The notes below the pieces were generated by a model. The model was not told the origin of the DNA and did no database searches. It was given only the letters and a program-made list of their open reading frames with translations. Both the position numbers and the translations under genes were made by a program. From positions 23,716,513 to 23,780,512 of the forward strand of contig CM043968.1 in assembly GCA_014529385.2 (NCBI GenBank): a stretch of 64,000 nt of DNA. Reading direction: 5' to 3'. Position 1 is the first letter of the stretch. The number at the start of each line of letters is the position of its first letter. This document shows positions 21,957 to 33,924 of the stretch, in pieces. Source of the stretch: Adiantum capillus-veneris (taxonomy: Eukaryota; Streptophyta; Polypodiopsida; Polypodiales; Pteridaceae).

Positions 21957-22607
21957 CCATAGCCTCAAGGGCTCCCCGGGGCAGTCACTTATCAAAAGAC
22001 CCCTATATCACGTGCATTCAAGAGGTAATTAATAATACCCCAATATACATACTATACTTACACTGTGAGCCTAATTAAAAAACCCCCACCCCCCTTTGTA
22101 TGTATACATTTTTATACATTTTGGTCTTTTAATAATCCTCTCCTGTTAACTCATCTGATCATACACATTCTAAAAAGTGACCGCCCCGGGAAGGGCTCGC
22201 CCCCTATTTGTAGGGATTGGATTTGAATTTTCAATCACATGCCTAGCTTAAGCATGCACCTTAGCTATCAAGCATCTCATGCACTTTAATCATCAAGCAC
22301 CTCAAGCATAGGCCTAGGTTAACCTAAGGTCTAAGGACTTTTAACGCCATCCTTTGGAGGTCTTTTAATGAAGCTAACCCTAAGGTCTTCTAAGCTCCAT
22401 TATGAATTTTTTTTTCTTCAATAGACCATCTCCTTGTGAACCATTGCTGAGATGGAATCATCTCCTTTTGGCCCCGTGTTGAGCTTGGCCAAAAAACACA
22501 TATCTATATTCTAGCTCTTGTTTCCCTTATTTTTCCCCATATTGAATGATCAGTTTAACATGAGAAAAACATTTGGGTAAAGCCAGATATTAGGTTTTAT
22601 GACATTA

Positions 22608-22617
22608 CCTCCCCCTT
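22608..22617 (-). other. Polypurine tract of chromovirus C
   Basis: The minus strand reads AAGGGGGAGG just before the TGTCATAAAA LTR start. The stretch 22618-22980 between it and the chromodomain is the 3' untranslated part and holds two loose copies of a roughly 100-bp unit (near 22700 and 22800). Confidence 0.65.
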
Positions 22618-22984
22618 GAAACCATAGCCATCCTCGACTATGAGGTAGAGAAGATAAAGTCTCGGTCATTAGTCCATTTTCATAGCGGGTAGAGGATCCC
22701 TTTTTACCCTACGACATCATTCTAAAATGGATGACTAGGCCATTTGGTGCTTGGGAGATGTAGCTGGCACAAGCATGTCTACTCTTAGTCCATATCATAT
22801 TTCCAAAGTAGAGTGACAATTTCTACTTGGTGTTTGAGAGACGTCGTGAAGACAAACATGAGTCTAAGCATGCATACTACTTAAATTTGTGCACAATAAA
22901 AAAGAGAATTAGTCTTATAAAACAAAAACATTATTTATTTAAAATCATTTTACATTTTCTTACTACCCTAATGTAGCATTGCAA

Positions 22985-24240
22985 GCATTGACAAGGTTCA
23001 TACTATTCTTAAGCTGTGTTCCTTGCATCCATCTAGCATCTTCAAAAGGATAAATTTTGAACTTAATAAGATATCGTCGGATAATCTTACCATGCCGTAG
23101 CACCTTGTTCTCATGCTGAAGGATAGTTTTGTGTTGTAGCACCTCTTTTTAATCTTCAATCTCTAGAGGGTCTTCAATAATTGATTCTCCTTTGTAGGGC
23201 TTAAGTAGGCTCACATGAAAAGCATTGTGTATAATCCAGTGGTCGGGTAACTTGAGTTGATAAGCCATGTCATTGATTGGCTTCAAGATTTGAAAGGGAC
23301 CATAGTATCTTTTTTCTAATTTAGCATAATACTTTTGATGGTGCATAGGATTTTTGCCCGTCGTTTGCCTCAATCGAGCCTTGGGAAACTTGAGTAAGAT
23401 TCAATCATTTTCTTTGAACGTTAAGGCCCTTTTGTCTTATTGGCATCATATTTTTGCCTTTGTTGAGAGATGGATATAGCCTCCTTAATCTTTTGGAAAT
23501 ATTCTTGTAGGTCACGGCTATACTCATTGGCATCGAAGATCTTCCCATGTACTTCAAGTAGCAAGGGACTTTTTGGTCTTCCCACTATGATCTCAAAAGG
23601 TGCCTTTCTTGTAGTAGTATGGACAATGTTATTGTATGCATACTCTACAAGTAGTAGATACTTCTTGCATTGTGAGCGTTGATCTACTTCTATAACATAA
23701 GTCTTTAGTAGATCAAGAATCATAAGGTTGGCTATCTCAGTTTGGCCATCCGTTTGTGGGTGATAGGCTGAAGAGGAATTCAACCTTGCACCTAGATTTT
23801 CAAAGAGACCTTTCCAAAAATTACTAGTCATTCTAGGATCTCTATCTAAAACGATGGATGTTGGCAATCCATGGTGTTTGAAAATATGACATACGAAGAG
23901 GGTTGTCATTTGATGTGCCTTAATAGTCGTTTTGATAGGAATAAAATGTGCTTGCTTGCTAAACCTATCGACTATTATCCATATTCCTGTACTCCCATGG
24001 ATAGAATTGGGTAATCCAAATATAGAATCCATGGATATACTCTCCCATGGAAAATTAGGGATTGGTAATGGCTGGAGTAATCTATGTTGCTTCCCTCTAT
24101 CATACTTGGTCTTTTGGCATACCACACATTTTGAAAGATACTCTTGTATGTCAATAAAAATACGTCTCTACTTCTAAAAGAGTAGGTTGAATCCCTCTAT
24201 GCCCTGCATACAAAAGATAATGGGATTCATACATTACTTT
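22985..24240 (-). pseudogene. pol: Integrase with C-terminal chromodomain, chromovirus C
   Basis: The core frame 23421-24125 carries all three catalytic residues: D in ESISMDSIFGLP, D in VLDRDPRM, E in HPQTDGQTEIAN. Frame 23149-23373 has the GPY/F module (YYGPFQILKPIN and FHVSLLKPYKG). Beyond an in-frame TAA near 23152 the sequence still encodes HENKVLRHGKII, RYLIKFKIYPFEDARW, a chromodomain of the kind used by chromoviruses to target histone-marked chromatin. Remnants of the zinc finger (ESHYLLYAGHRG) lie at about 24160-24240. Stops and frameshifts make it inactive. Confidence 0.82.
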
Positions 24241-25016
24241 CTCACCAAGGGAGTGAGTAACACATAGCTTGTTGCCATGGAGAAGATAACCATGATGCAA
24301 GGTGAATGGTTCCTCTTTCTTCCATAAGGCAAGGGCTCACATTATGTCCTTAAAATCAGGGTCACTTCCATACTCATCTATCATGGAAGATAGATCATTG
24401 TGAGTTGCTATAGACACCGCATTTGCCCTTGGTCGTTGTGATAGTGCATCGGCCACTTGATTATGCTTACCAGGAATATGAGCAATATGAAAATTAAATT
24501 ACGAAAGAAAATTTTCCCACCTCATTTGTTTGTCGAAGAACTTGGTTTGCGTCATGAAGTACTTAAGACTTTGGTGGTCTGCTCGTAAGATCAATGGAGT
24601 CGAGGGCATGTAAGACAGCTAGTAGTTCCTTCTCATAGATTCCCAATACTCGCTCGTAGGGATTATGGCATGCCCTTCTTGAAGCAAAATTGCTCCAAGG
24701 CAATCTCCACAAGCATCACATTGGACCTCAAATGGTTTTGAGAGATCTGTTAGTGTAAGTACACGTTGAGGAGTAATCTTTTCTTTAAGATTTTCAAAAT
24801 CACTTTGCTCTTAGCAGTCCATATGTAATAGCATTTTTCTTGGTCAAGTCATGTAGTGGTCCTGCTATGGGAGAATTTAGCTATGAAGCATCTATAGTAT
24901 CACACATACCAATAAAGATTCATAGCTCATGTAGATTCCTTGGGTTAGGCCATCCTTTTATTACCTCAATCTTGGTTGGATCCATACAGATACCATCTTG
25001 AGAGAGAGAATATGAC
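24240..25016 (-). pseudogene. pol: RNase H region of chromovirus C, decayed
   Basis: Only scattered frames remain. Clear pieces are MRWENFLS and HIAHIPGKHNQVADALSQRP at about 24440-24520, the C-terminal end of a gypsy RNase H, followed by the linker to integrase. Catalytic acidic residues upstream are obscured by frameshifts. Confidence 0.6.
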
Positions 25017-25556
25017 CTAAGTATTGAATCTCTCGAAGGAAAAATTCACTCTTCTTTTGGTCGAGAAAAGTTTATTCTTCCTCATAGCTTGAAAAAGTAC
25101 TTGGAGGTGTTTCTTATGCTCCTCCAAAGATTTGGAGTAAATGATAATATCGTCAAAGAACACTCCAGTGAACTTGTGGTAGGGTCTAAAGATTTTCTCC
25201 ATTAGGCGGTTGCACATGGCTAGAGCATTTGTCAAACCAAAAGGCATGACAAGATATCTATAAAGACCAAACATACAAAATGCGATCTTTACGATATCTT
25301 CATTCGCTATCCTTATTTGATGATAGCCACTTTTAAGGTCAATCCTACTGAAGTAGCTAGAGCCTTGTATCTTATCAAACAGTTCTTCTACCCGCGTTAC
25401 TGAAAATCTGTTTTTGATAGTGATACAATTTAGTGCTCGATGGTCCACACACATGTGGTATGTTCCATCTTTTTGTTGCACTAAAAGGACTAGAGAAAAA
25501 AAGGGAGAGGAGCTAGGCACCGCCCCCTTGTCTACTAGCTCATGCACTTGCCTCAT
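25017..25556 (-). pseudogene. pol: Reverse transcriptase of chromovirus C
   Basis: 179-codon frame with most of the RT domain: VLLVQQKDGTYHMCVDHRALN, SYFSRIDLKSGYHQIRI (motif A, catalytic Asp), YLVMPFGLTNALAM (motif B), FTGVFFDDIIIYSKS (motif C in FFDD form), then KHLQVLFQAMRKNKL. It ends by frameshift in the thumb. Motif B has lost the usual proline (NAPATF reads NALAMC). Upstream, 25557-25677 keeps the protease-RT linker in another frame. Confidence 0.82.
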
Positions 25557-25677
25557 AATCTCCTCTTGTTAAGCTTCAGAAACTCTATAACGAGGTTTAT
25601 TAGGCGGTGAGCTCCCGGGTAGAAGCTCTATCATATGGTCATCATCCCCTCGTTTTCAAGGTAACTCCATAGGGGTG

Positions 25678-26273
25678 TCATCGATAAATACATCTTGGAA
25701 TCCATTTAGAATCTAATTCTTCTTGATTCCTACCACTTTGTTTTGTTAAAACATCATTAGCATCACTTAGAGACTCTTTGACAAAAATCATGTACGAGGA
25801 AACTGAGCTTTTCATTGACTTATCAAAAGAAGGTGAATTTACAAGTGGTATACTATGACCGGAATCATTATTATCTATATACTTGCTCTTTTCCCTGTAG
25901 ATGAAGTAGATTCTCCTTTTAGCATCATTTAGAGACTCTTTGAAAAAAATCATGTATGAGGAAACTGAGCTTTTCATTGACTTATCAAAAGAAGGTGAAT
26001 TTACAAGTGGTATAGTATGACCGGAATCATTATCATCTATATACATGCTCTTTTCCTTGTAGGTGAAGTAGATTCTCCTTTTAGGGAACTTCATGTTGGC
26101 AGCCATGCGGTTGCCCCATGGTGCCCCTAGGATAACATCCTCGTCTTCGCTCGTGAGAAGAGATGAAAAAGTCTTCTTTGTCGACGTTACTTTGGACATG
26201 AAGCCTCAACTTTCCAATCAAGGGAGTAACGAAGGCTTGCTATCCCTTGAAAGCCCCATCGACAGTTACAGTA
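25678..26273 (-). pseudogene. pol: Protease tail and linker of chromovirus C with 162-bp duplication
   Basis: 173-codon frame reading the protease C-terminus (DVILGAPWGNRM), then a linker in which KRRIYF.YKEKS.YIDDNDSG to FFKESLNDA is present twice. The copies are offset by exactly 162 bp (54 codons; matching points 25811 and 25973). Sequence similarity to the gag-PR end of fragment D continues to 26273, where an inverted LTR begins. Confidence 0.75.
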
Positions 26274-27640
26274 TGTCATAAAGTCTAATATCTATCCAGC
26301 CCAAATAATTTTCTCATATTAAAATGCTCATTAAATGAGGGAGAATAAACGGGAACAAGGGTTAGAATATAGACATGTGCTTTCATATCTATCTCAACAC
26401 GGGGCCAATGGTAAAGGAGTCTAAATGAGAGATGGCCTAAAGGCTAGCTAATGGAGCTTAAAGACCTTACGGTTAGATTCATTAAATACCTCCAAAGATT
26501 AATGTTAAAAAGTCCTTTGACCTTAGGTAAGCTAGGGCTGAACTTGAGGTGGGAACCCGGCCTAAGCTTGAGGTGCTTGTCATGCTTGATGACTGAGATG
26601 CTTGAGGTTCTTGATGACAAAGATGCTTGAGGTGCTTCTCATGCTTGAGATGCTGGGGTTTTACTTGAGGTGGGAACCCGACCCAAGCTTGTGGTGGGAA
26701 TTGGGCCCAAGGTTGAGGGGCTTGAGGTGTCAAAAAGTCAACAAGTATCCCTACAAGGAGGGGGCGAGCCCTACAAGTTGGGAGCATGAGAGAGAACACA
26801 CACACCCTCACTCAAGGCAAACCTAGACCAAGGAGGCAACAAGGACACATGTCAACCTCCTCCTCATGTTGCCCCCATGGTGTCCTTAAAGCCTATTGGT
26901 TGGCCTCCCACGGGATTCAATGATGAATTACTTAACTTAATTAATTTTTTTAGCATTTATCAAGTCCTCTCTCTCAAAGGGGAAAGGGGGACACTTGTCC
27001 CAAGGCTACCCTTGTTACTTGATATGCTCTTGCATGTGATTGGCTAGGTTTGGAGAGGTCCAATGATATTCAAGCATGAGCTACAAGGGTGGGGTCAACC
27101 AAAGCAAGCTAGGGGGTTTCCTGAGGGGTAAACTGTCCCACACACACTCTCATTGTGTGAAGTACAAAGTGCAAGAGCTCCATCTCCTTCTCCAAGCAAG
27201 TAGAGAAGTTAAGAGCCTACACCAACACTCTTGGCTATGGAATGCAAATCCAACCAAGATCCATGCTTCAATGCTTAAGCTTTCCATCTTCTCCATCTTC
27301 ATTACTATGCTATTATGTATTCTAGCAAGAAGAGTGATGATAAGTGAGGAGCTAATTATTTCTCCTATGATATGTTACTTCTTCCTGTTCCTTGACCTCA
27401 TTCCTTGCTAGCTCTCTCCACCTATAAAGGTGTTTGAGGCCTTGGGATTGAGGCTTGGGATAGTTAATGGTTTCCACAAAGTTTATGTTATGCTCGTGAT
27501 GCATGAATCTTTCAATCTTCATTGCATCACCTAGCTCACAAGGAACACAAAAGAAACCACTTCAAGCCATGAGTGTAGATAAATAAGTACCTATTTTCAA
27601 AGGCTAAGAGGAGTGGCAACTAAGGTTTTGAATTGCCAAA
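26274..27640 (+). repeat. Chromovirus-family LTR, inverted (plus strand)
   Basis: Starts TGTCATAAAG at 26274 and is the reverse complement of LTRs 1 and 2 for more than 1.1 kb. It continues through the part missing from those copies to a gag start at 27675. The exact 3' end and PBS are not certain; I place the end near 27640. Confidence 0.7.
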
Positions 27641-27674
27641 GCATACACTAAGTAAGTACACAAATTTTTTTAAC

Positions 27675-27875
27675 ATGGCTGACAATACCCAAGAGAGTAG
27701 AATGTACATTGATAACTTTGATTTCACACATGAAGGTGCTAATGATGATGCCCCCATGTTTGTCAGTTATCTTGTTAGTAGGTTGCAACAAGCTATGGGC
27801 AACCCTGCTTTGCAAGCCGAAGTTACTCAACAACTTTGCGCTTATGGGATTTTCCTTCCTCTCCAAGAGGAGAGA
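27675..27875 (+). pseudogene. gag: gag N-terminus of plus-strand chromovirus, split by copia
   Basis: ATG at 27675 opens MADNTQESRMYIDNFDFTHE and stays open to the copia LTR at 27876. It resumes at 45324 after the insertion and can be followed to about 45560. The whole is the gag N-terminus; the central gag core, as seen in fragment D, is absent. The same sequence without insertion is found in antisense at 19500-19610. Confidence 0.7.
27871..27875 (+). other. Target site duplication, left
   Basis: AGAGA directly before the copia 5' LTR. It matches 45324-45328, not the bases after the nearer LTR at 33349. Confidence 0.8.
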
Positions 27876-28599
27876 TGTTAAGTATGGAGCCTGATTTACC
27901 CTTGTAATTTTCTGTGGTAAAAGCGCACATTTGTAAGGCCCCTATTATGAGGAGAAGCCATCGTGCGTGAAGGAAAATCACTCACCGGAAACCAAAATTT
28001 TCACGGACAAGAATCGGGGGCAACTTTAAAGGAATATTCTTTTTCGCCGGAATATTATGGCCGGACGGCGGCCGGAAAACAACCGGTCGGTTGGCCGGTG
28101 GCCGGTAGTCAATGGCCGATGGCCGGTGGTCGAAAGTCAATGGGCGGTGGCCGGTGGCCGAATTCAAAAGCGGACTTGTCTTCTCAAGGGCGGCCACACA
28201 TGGGCGGATTGGAGGGTCCGATTTGGACTAATTCGCACAAGGGCGGCTACACATGGCTATCTCTCATAAGAGAGGGCAGCCCTTTTGGCCTATAAAAGGA
28301 GGCCATTTCTACACACATTTCATAGTGTGAAGTTGATGCAACAAGGTGAGTGTGAGGTGGTGAGAGTGAAGCAAGGCGGGAGCTCCATTAAGGGTATAAT
28401 CCCTTTGTAAACTACTTCTTGTTTTGAAGTACTAAAGCCATTGAGTGGCTGCTGGATGTAGCCCACATTGGGTGAACCACGTATATCGTGTGTACTCTCT
28501 CTCTCTCTCTCTACTCTATAATCTCGTGTATACAAATCTGTCTCTCTCCATTAAGTAATCTACTCAAAAATCTATTTAGCTACGTCTTATTTCCTAACA
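27876..28599 (+). repeat. Copia 5' LTR
   Basis: 724 bp, TGTTAAGT to CCTAACA, with a TATA box at 28291-28298 and a short CT tract. It contains a GC-rich stretch of GGCCGG repeats (28060-28160). Confidence 0.92.
28291..28298 (+). promoter_or_regulatory. TATA box of copia 5' LTR
   Basis: TATAAAAG in GGCCTATAAAAGGAGGCC, conserved at 32997 and 44996 in the other LTRs. The GGCC flanks are palindromic. Confidence 0.7.
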
Positions 28600-28601
28600 A
28601 C

Positions 28602-28613
28602 TGGTATCAGAGC
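28602..28613 (+). other. Primer binding site of copia (initiator Met tRNA)
   Basis: TGGTATCAGAGC two bases after the LTR, the standard complement of the plant initiator-Met tRNA 3' end. Confidence 0.88.
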
Positions 28614-28672
28614 AAGGTTTTCTCGTAGCTAAATTATCTCAAGGAAAGGATTCCTTGAATTGAGTGGGAGTT

Positions 28673-29904
28673 ATGGCGGAGGAAGGGAAGCTCAAGATTG
28701 AGAAGTTCAACGGCAAAAACTACCAACATTGGAAGATACAGATTGAAGACTATCTCTACCAGAAGGACCTCTATTTGCCACTAGGCGGTCTTGCGAAGAA
28801 GCCCGCAACAATGGCAGATGAAGCATGGATTGTCCTTGATCGAAAGTCACTGGGAACAATCCGGTTAAGCTTGGCGTCAACGGTGGCCTTCAATGTTTCG
28901 GAGATGAAGACCACGGAGGACTTGATGAAGTCACTTGACGACTTCTACGAGAAACCATCGGCATCCAATAAGGTATTTCTTATGAAGCGCTTGTTCAATC
29001 TAAAGATGGCAGAGAATGGTTCAGTTGTAGAACACCTAAATGACTTTAACACAAACATAAGTCAACTTCGATCAGTGAAAATCAATTCCGATGACGAAGT
29101 GCGAGCTGGGACAGCCTTGTGATGGCTGTAAGTAATTCTATCTCTGGCACAAATACTCTTAAGTTTGATGATGTTGTGGGTGTTCTCCTAAGCGAGGAAA
29201 TGCGAAGGAGAAGCACAGGAGAATCATCAAGTGCTGCACTATCAGTGGAAACAAGAGGAAGGCTTAAGGAGAGGTTCAAAAACCAAAAGGGTCGTGATCG
29301 CTCAAGGCGGAGCAAGTCACGCACAAAGTCAGTTCTTGAATGTTGGAACTGCGGCAAGAAGGGCCACGTCAAGAAGGATTGCTGGTCCAAGAAGAAGAAG
29401 GAGACAGAGTCTCAAGACAACAAGCCAACATCGGAGGCCAATGTGGGAGGTAAAGTAGAGCAAGATGCTCTAATTCTCTCATTAGACAATGTGTCTAATT
29501 CCTGGATAGTAGATTCCGGGGCTTCATTCCATGCGACACCACACAAGCAACATTTCCAAGACTACACCAAAGGTAATTTTGGGTATGTATACTTGGGAGA
29601 TGATGAAGCTTGTGAGATTGTCGGCAAAGGTACAGTTTCTGTCAAAACTGCTAACGGAAATGAATGGAAGCTTAAAGATGTTAGGCATGTTCCTTCTCTT
29701 CGCAAAAATTTGATCTCTACAGGACAATTGGACGATGAAGGTCACAACATTGCATTCGGAAACAAACGGTGGAAAATCTCAAAGGGATCTTTGGCGGTTG
29801 CCAAGGGTGAAAAAGTCGGTACACTTTACTTGTGTACTGTTAGCACGGAACCTTCAGCTTGTGCAGCAACTACAGAAGTTGACAGTGCGGTGTGGCACTA
29901 CTGA
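28673..29904 (+). pseudogene. gag-pol: Copia gag and protease (copy 1)
   Basis: ATG at 28673 starts MAEEGKLKIEKFNGKNYQHW, a typical copia gag beginning, open to a TGA at 29120. One frameshift later (GTGATGG overlap at 29119) the same protein continues to 29904. This second part has an intact C-X2-C-X4-H-X4-C zinc knuckle (CWNCGKKGHVKKDC) near 29342 and the protease active site WIVDSGASFHATP near 29505. The frame ends at TGA where other copia proteins have Arg in the WHRRLGH motif, consistent with CGA to TGA decay. Confidence 0.85.
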
Positions 29905-31000
29905 CTTGGGCATATGAGTGCCAAAGGAATGCAAATCCTTCAAACAAAGAAGCTTCTACCAGGTTTGAAAGAAGTGGACTTAGAGTTCTGTGAAGATTGT
30001 GTTTATGGTAAACAAAAGAGGGTAAAATTTCAAAAATCAGGAAATGAAAGAAAAAATAAAAAACTTGAGTTGGTTCATTCTGATGTTTGGGGTCCTGCAA
30101 GTACACCATCACTGGGTGGCTCATTGTAGTATGTAACATTCATAGACGATGCGACTAGAAAAACATGGGTTTATGTCATGAAGAATAAATCCGATGTATT
30201 TTCCATATTTCAAAGGTGGAAAGCCTTTGTGGAGAATGAAACAGGTACAAGGTTAAATGCCTCAGATCCGACAATGGAGGTGAATATTGCAGCCAAGCTT
30301 TTGAAATCTTTTGTGCTAGCAATGGCATTCGGAGGCAAAGACAACCCCAAGGACACCTCAGCAAAATGGTATTTCGGAAAGGATGAAGAGGACAATCATG
30401 GAGCGAGCACGAAGCATGCGGCTACATGCAGGCCTACTGCTTGAGCTTTGGGCGGAAGCTGTAAGTACGTCTGTGTACTTAATCAATCGGTCACCCTCAA
30501 CGGCATTGGATGGGGGAGTTCCAGAAGAGGCATGGACAGGTAAACTGGTGAATTATGCATTTCTCAAAGTGTTTGGGTGTGAAGCTTTCATGCACATAGA
30601 TACAAGCCTAAGATCAAAGCTAGATGCAAAGTCCAAAAAGTGTTTCTTCATTGGCTATGGAGAAGGAGACTTTGGGTATCGCCTATGGAATCCTGAAGAT
30701 GGTAAAATCTTAAGGAGTAGGGATGTAATTTTTAACGAACAAAATATGTACAAAGATTACTTGGAAAGAAAACAAACAAAAGAAACAGGTGATGAGTACA
30801 TGGAGCTTGAGGACGGTGAAGACTCAAGGACTGCAAACGGTGACAATGTGCAACAACGTCAACCAAATGAGGAGCCTCAACCTATTCCCCGAAGATCTAC
30901 AAGAGCAAGTAGACCTCCAGAAAGGTTTGTTCCTTCCTTCAACCATCTCTTGATCTCAGATTCTGGAGAGCCGGAATCATACGAAGAAGCTATGCAACAT
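29905..31000 (+). pseudogene. pol: Copia integrase (copy 1)
   Basis: Starts at LGHMSAKGMQIL and CEDCVYGKQKRVKF, the N-terminal zinc-binding region, then HSDVWGPAS and YVTFIDDATRKTWVY with the first catalytic Asp. A TAG at 30127 and a frameshift near 30255 interrupt the core. The second Asp (RSDNGGEY) and following residues remain in the shifted frame. The frame reopens at 30383 ([18 protein letters not shown]) and runs on through the C-terminal region into RT. Confidence 0.8.
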
Positions 31001-32525
31001 GAATCCAAAGAAGAATGGACGAAGAGCATGCAAGTGGAGATGGACTCACTACATCGCAACCAAACATGGGAGTTGGTTGAGTTGCCTAAAGGTAAGCGGG
31101 CACTTCAAAACAAATGTGTGTACGAGCTGAAGGAAGAAGAAGGTGGGAAGAAAAGGTACAAGTCTAGGCTTGTGGTAAAAGGTTTTTCTCAAAAGAAAGG
31201 TATTGACTTCAATGATATATTTTCTCCTGTTGTAAAAATGAACTCAATTAGGCTTGTCTTAAACCTTGTGGCTGCTCATGATCTAAATCTCGAGCAAATG
31301 GATGTAAATACGGCATTCCCTCACGGTGACTTAGAGGAGGAAATCTACATGCTTCAACCAAAGGGGTATGAAGTAAAAGGTAAGGAGAAAATGGTTTGCA
31401 GATTAAAGAAGAGCTTGTATGGTTTAAAGCAAGCATCAAGACAATGATACTTGAAGTTTGATCGATGGATGTTGGATCATGGATTCACAAGATGCAACTC
31501 GGATCACTGCGTGTACACGAAGAATTTGGGAGATGGGAAATTCATCATCCTAATGTTGTATGTTGATGACATGTTGATTGCAAGTGCTAACATGCAGGAC
31601 ATCAAAGACCTGAAAGAGGAGCTGTCCAAATCTTTTTCAATGAAAGATTTAGGTGCTGCAAAGAGGATACTTGGTATGAAAATATCAAGGGACAGGATGA
31701 AGAAGACAATAAAGCTATCTCAAGAAGATTACATCAAGAAGGTACTAGAAAGGTTTGCAATGCAAAATGCAAAACCAGTTTCTACACCTTTGGCTGGTCA
31801 TTTTAAACTAACGAAGGATATGTGTCCAAAGACACAAGAGGAGATAGCCTATATGTCTAAAGTTCCATATGTTGCAACGGTAGGTTCTCTAATGTATGCT
31901 ATGGTCTGGAATAGGCCAGACATTGCACATGTAGTGGGAGTTGTGAGTAGGTTCATGGACAACCTAGGTAAAGAGCATTGGCAAGCTGTGAAGTGGATAC
32001 TTAGCTATCTAAAAGGGACAACAACAAATGCTTTGTATTTTGGAGGAGCTGATATTTTTCTAAAAGGGTATGCTGATGCAGATATGGCAGGTGACAAAGA
32101 TACTCGAAGGAGCACTACTGGCTATGTGTTCACGGTTGGAGGCACAGCAATAAGCTGGGCTTCAAAGCTGCAGAAAGTGGTTTCACTTTCTACCACGGAA
32201 TCAGAGTATGTAGCAATGACGGAGGCAAGCAAAGAAATTATGTGGCTTCATAGATTCTTAGAAGAGCTTGGATTCAAACAAGACAATGACTTTTGTCTTG
32301 TACAATGATAGCCAAAGCGCTATCCATCTTGTGCTGAACTCAGCCTTTCATTCAAGGACAAAGCACATTGAGGTGAGATATCACTTCATACGCACTCTTT
32401 TGGAAGAGGGACAGCTAAAGCTAGGAAAGGTGCATACAAGTGAAAATCCTACAGACATGTTTACAATGGTGGTCAACAAGGAGAAGTTGAGTTTTTGCTC
32501 ATCTTCAATCGGCATTCAAGGATAA
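31000..32525 (+). pseudogene. pol: Copia reverse transcriptase and RNase H (copy 1)
   Basis: RT runs from EEWTKSMQVEMDSL through LVVKGFSQKKGIDF and NLEQMDVNTAFPHGDLEEEI to a TGA at 31445-31447, which replaces the Trp codon present in copy 2. It then reopens at 31451 with MLYVDDMLIA (YVDD at 31559-31570). RNase H follows with YADADMAGDKDTRRSTTGYV and STTESEYVAM. A small frameshift near 32290 puts the last part (SRTKHIEVRYHFI) in the frame ending at 32525. Apart from these two breaks it is close to copy 2. Confidence 0.85.
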
Positions 32526-32574
32526 GAAGCTAGAATGGAAAGCAGTCACCGGTTTGGTTTGGAGATCAGTCTCC

Positions 32575-32584
32575 AAGTGGGAGA
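32575..32584 (+). other. Polypurine tract of copia copy 1
   Basis: AAGTGGGAGA just before the TGTTAAG start of the middle LTR. The same tract stands at 44546-44555 before the 3' LTR. Confidence 0.8.
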
Positions 32585-32585
32585 C

Positions 32586-33203
32586 TGTTAAGTATGGAGC
32601 CTGATTTACCCTTGTAATTTTCTGTGGTAAAAGCGCACATTTGTAAGGCCCCATTATGAGGAGAAGCCATCGTGCGTGAAGGAAAATCACTCACTGGAAA
32701 CCAAAATTTTCACGGACAAGAATCAGGGGCAACTTTAGAGGCCTCGGGGACGAAGGCCCCCGAGACTTTTTTTTCGCTGGAATATTATGGACGGACGGCG
32801 GCCGAAAAGTGGTCGGAAAACAACCGGTCTGATGGTCGGTGGTCGGAAGTCAATGGCCGGTGGCCGAATTCAAAAGCGGACTTGTCTTCTCAAGGGCAGC
32901 CACACATGGGCGGATTGGAGGGTCCGATTTGGACTTATTCGCACAAGGGCGGCTACACATGGCTGTCTCTCATAAGAGAGGGTAGCCCTTTTGGCCTATA
33001 AAAGGAGGCCATTTCTACACACATTTCATAGTGTGAAGTTGATGCAACAAGGTGAGTGTGAGGTGATGAGAGTGAAGCAAGGCGAGAGCTCTATTAAGGG
33101 TTTAATCCCTTTGTAAACTACTTCTTCTTTTGAAGTGCTAAAGCCATTGAGTGGCTGCTTTCCCGTGGACGTAGCCCATATTGGGTGAACCACGTATATC
33201 GTG

Positions 33204-33266
<63 letters not shown>

Positions 33267-33349
33267 CTATTCTCTTGTCTGTGAAATCTATCTCTCTCCA
33301 TTAAGTAATCTACTCAAAAATCTATTTAGCTACGTCTTATTTCCTAACA
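32586..33349 (+). repeat. Copia middle LTR
   Basis: 764 bp, same ends. It differs from the outer pair by an AGGCCTCGGGGACGAAGGCC insertion region near 32739-32770 and by lacking one GGCCGG block. It is followed by ATAGG, which does not match the AGAGA duplication. A CT tract lies at 33208-33262. Confidence 0.92.
33208..33262 (+). repeat. (CT)n microsatellite in copia middle LTR
   Basis: About 55 bp of CT, against about 18 bp in the 5' LTR (28496-28513) and about 26 bp in the 3' LTR (45207-45232). Confidence 0.92.
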
Positions 33350-33924
33350 ATAGGTACCTTAATCTTGTCCTTGTGTTAAATATTTGCCTCATGCAAACAA
33401 AATTGATAAGGTTCACTATTATCTCCTCCTAGATTAATCAGATGGTTGTCAACGAGCATTTGTATGCTTCGTCAAATCCTCCAACCCTTTGTTCAACCAT
33501 AAAACCACGCACAACGTGATGGTTCTTCCTAAAACTAAACCTTCATCAAGACAACTTGAATTTACCATTCCCAAGGAATAACATTTTCACTCTCAATCAA
33601 GAGACTAACATTCTCAAGGTAAAACACATTCACTCCCAATCAAGAGGCTTTGGGTACACATCCACCAATAAATCTCTTACAACTCATGTCAAACCCATAA
33701 ATGCTCCACCTAACACTTTTCCCTCCAAAATTGCTTATAAAAGCATAAACCTCAAGAGAGATTTTTGTATCCATGGAATGCCCTGATGAGACTTTGTAAG
33801 TTGAAACGCATTGGAAAATGCCATGTTTTTAGTGAAATTCTCTCTTTCCCTTTATCATGTGTATTTTCATATTACCACTTTTGTCTTTTCTCTTGGTGAA
33901 GTACTCGCACGCTTGGTTTATAAT
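33350..33924. other. Flank of the middle copia LTR, no gene seen
   Basis: No recognisable domain. A 76-codon plus-strand frame at 33556 has no features of a known protein. Confidence 0.35.
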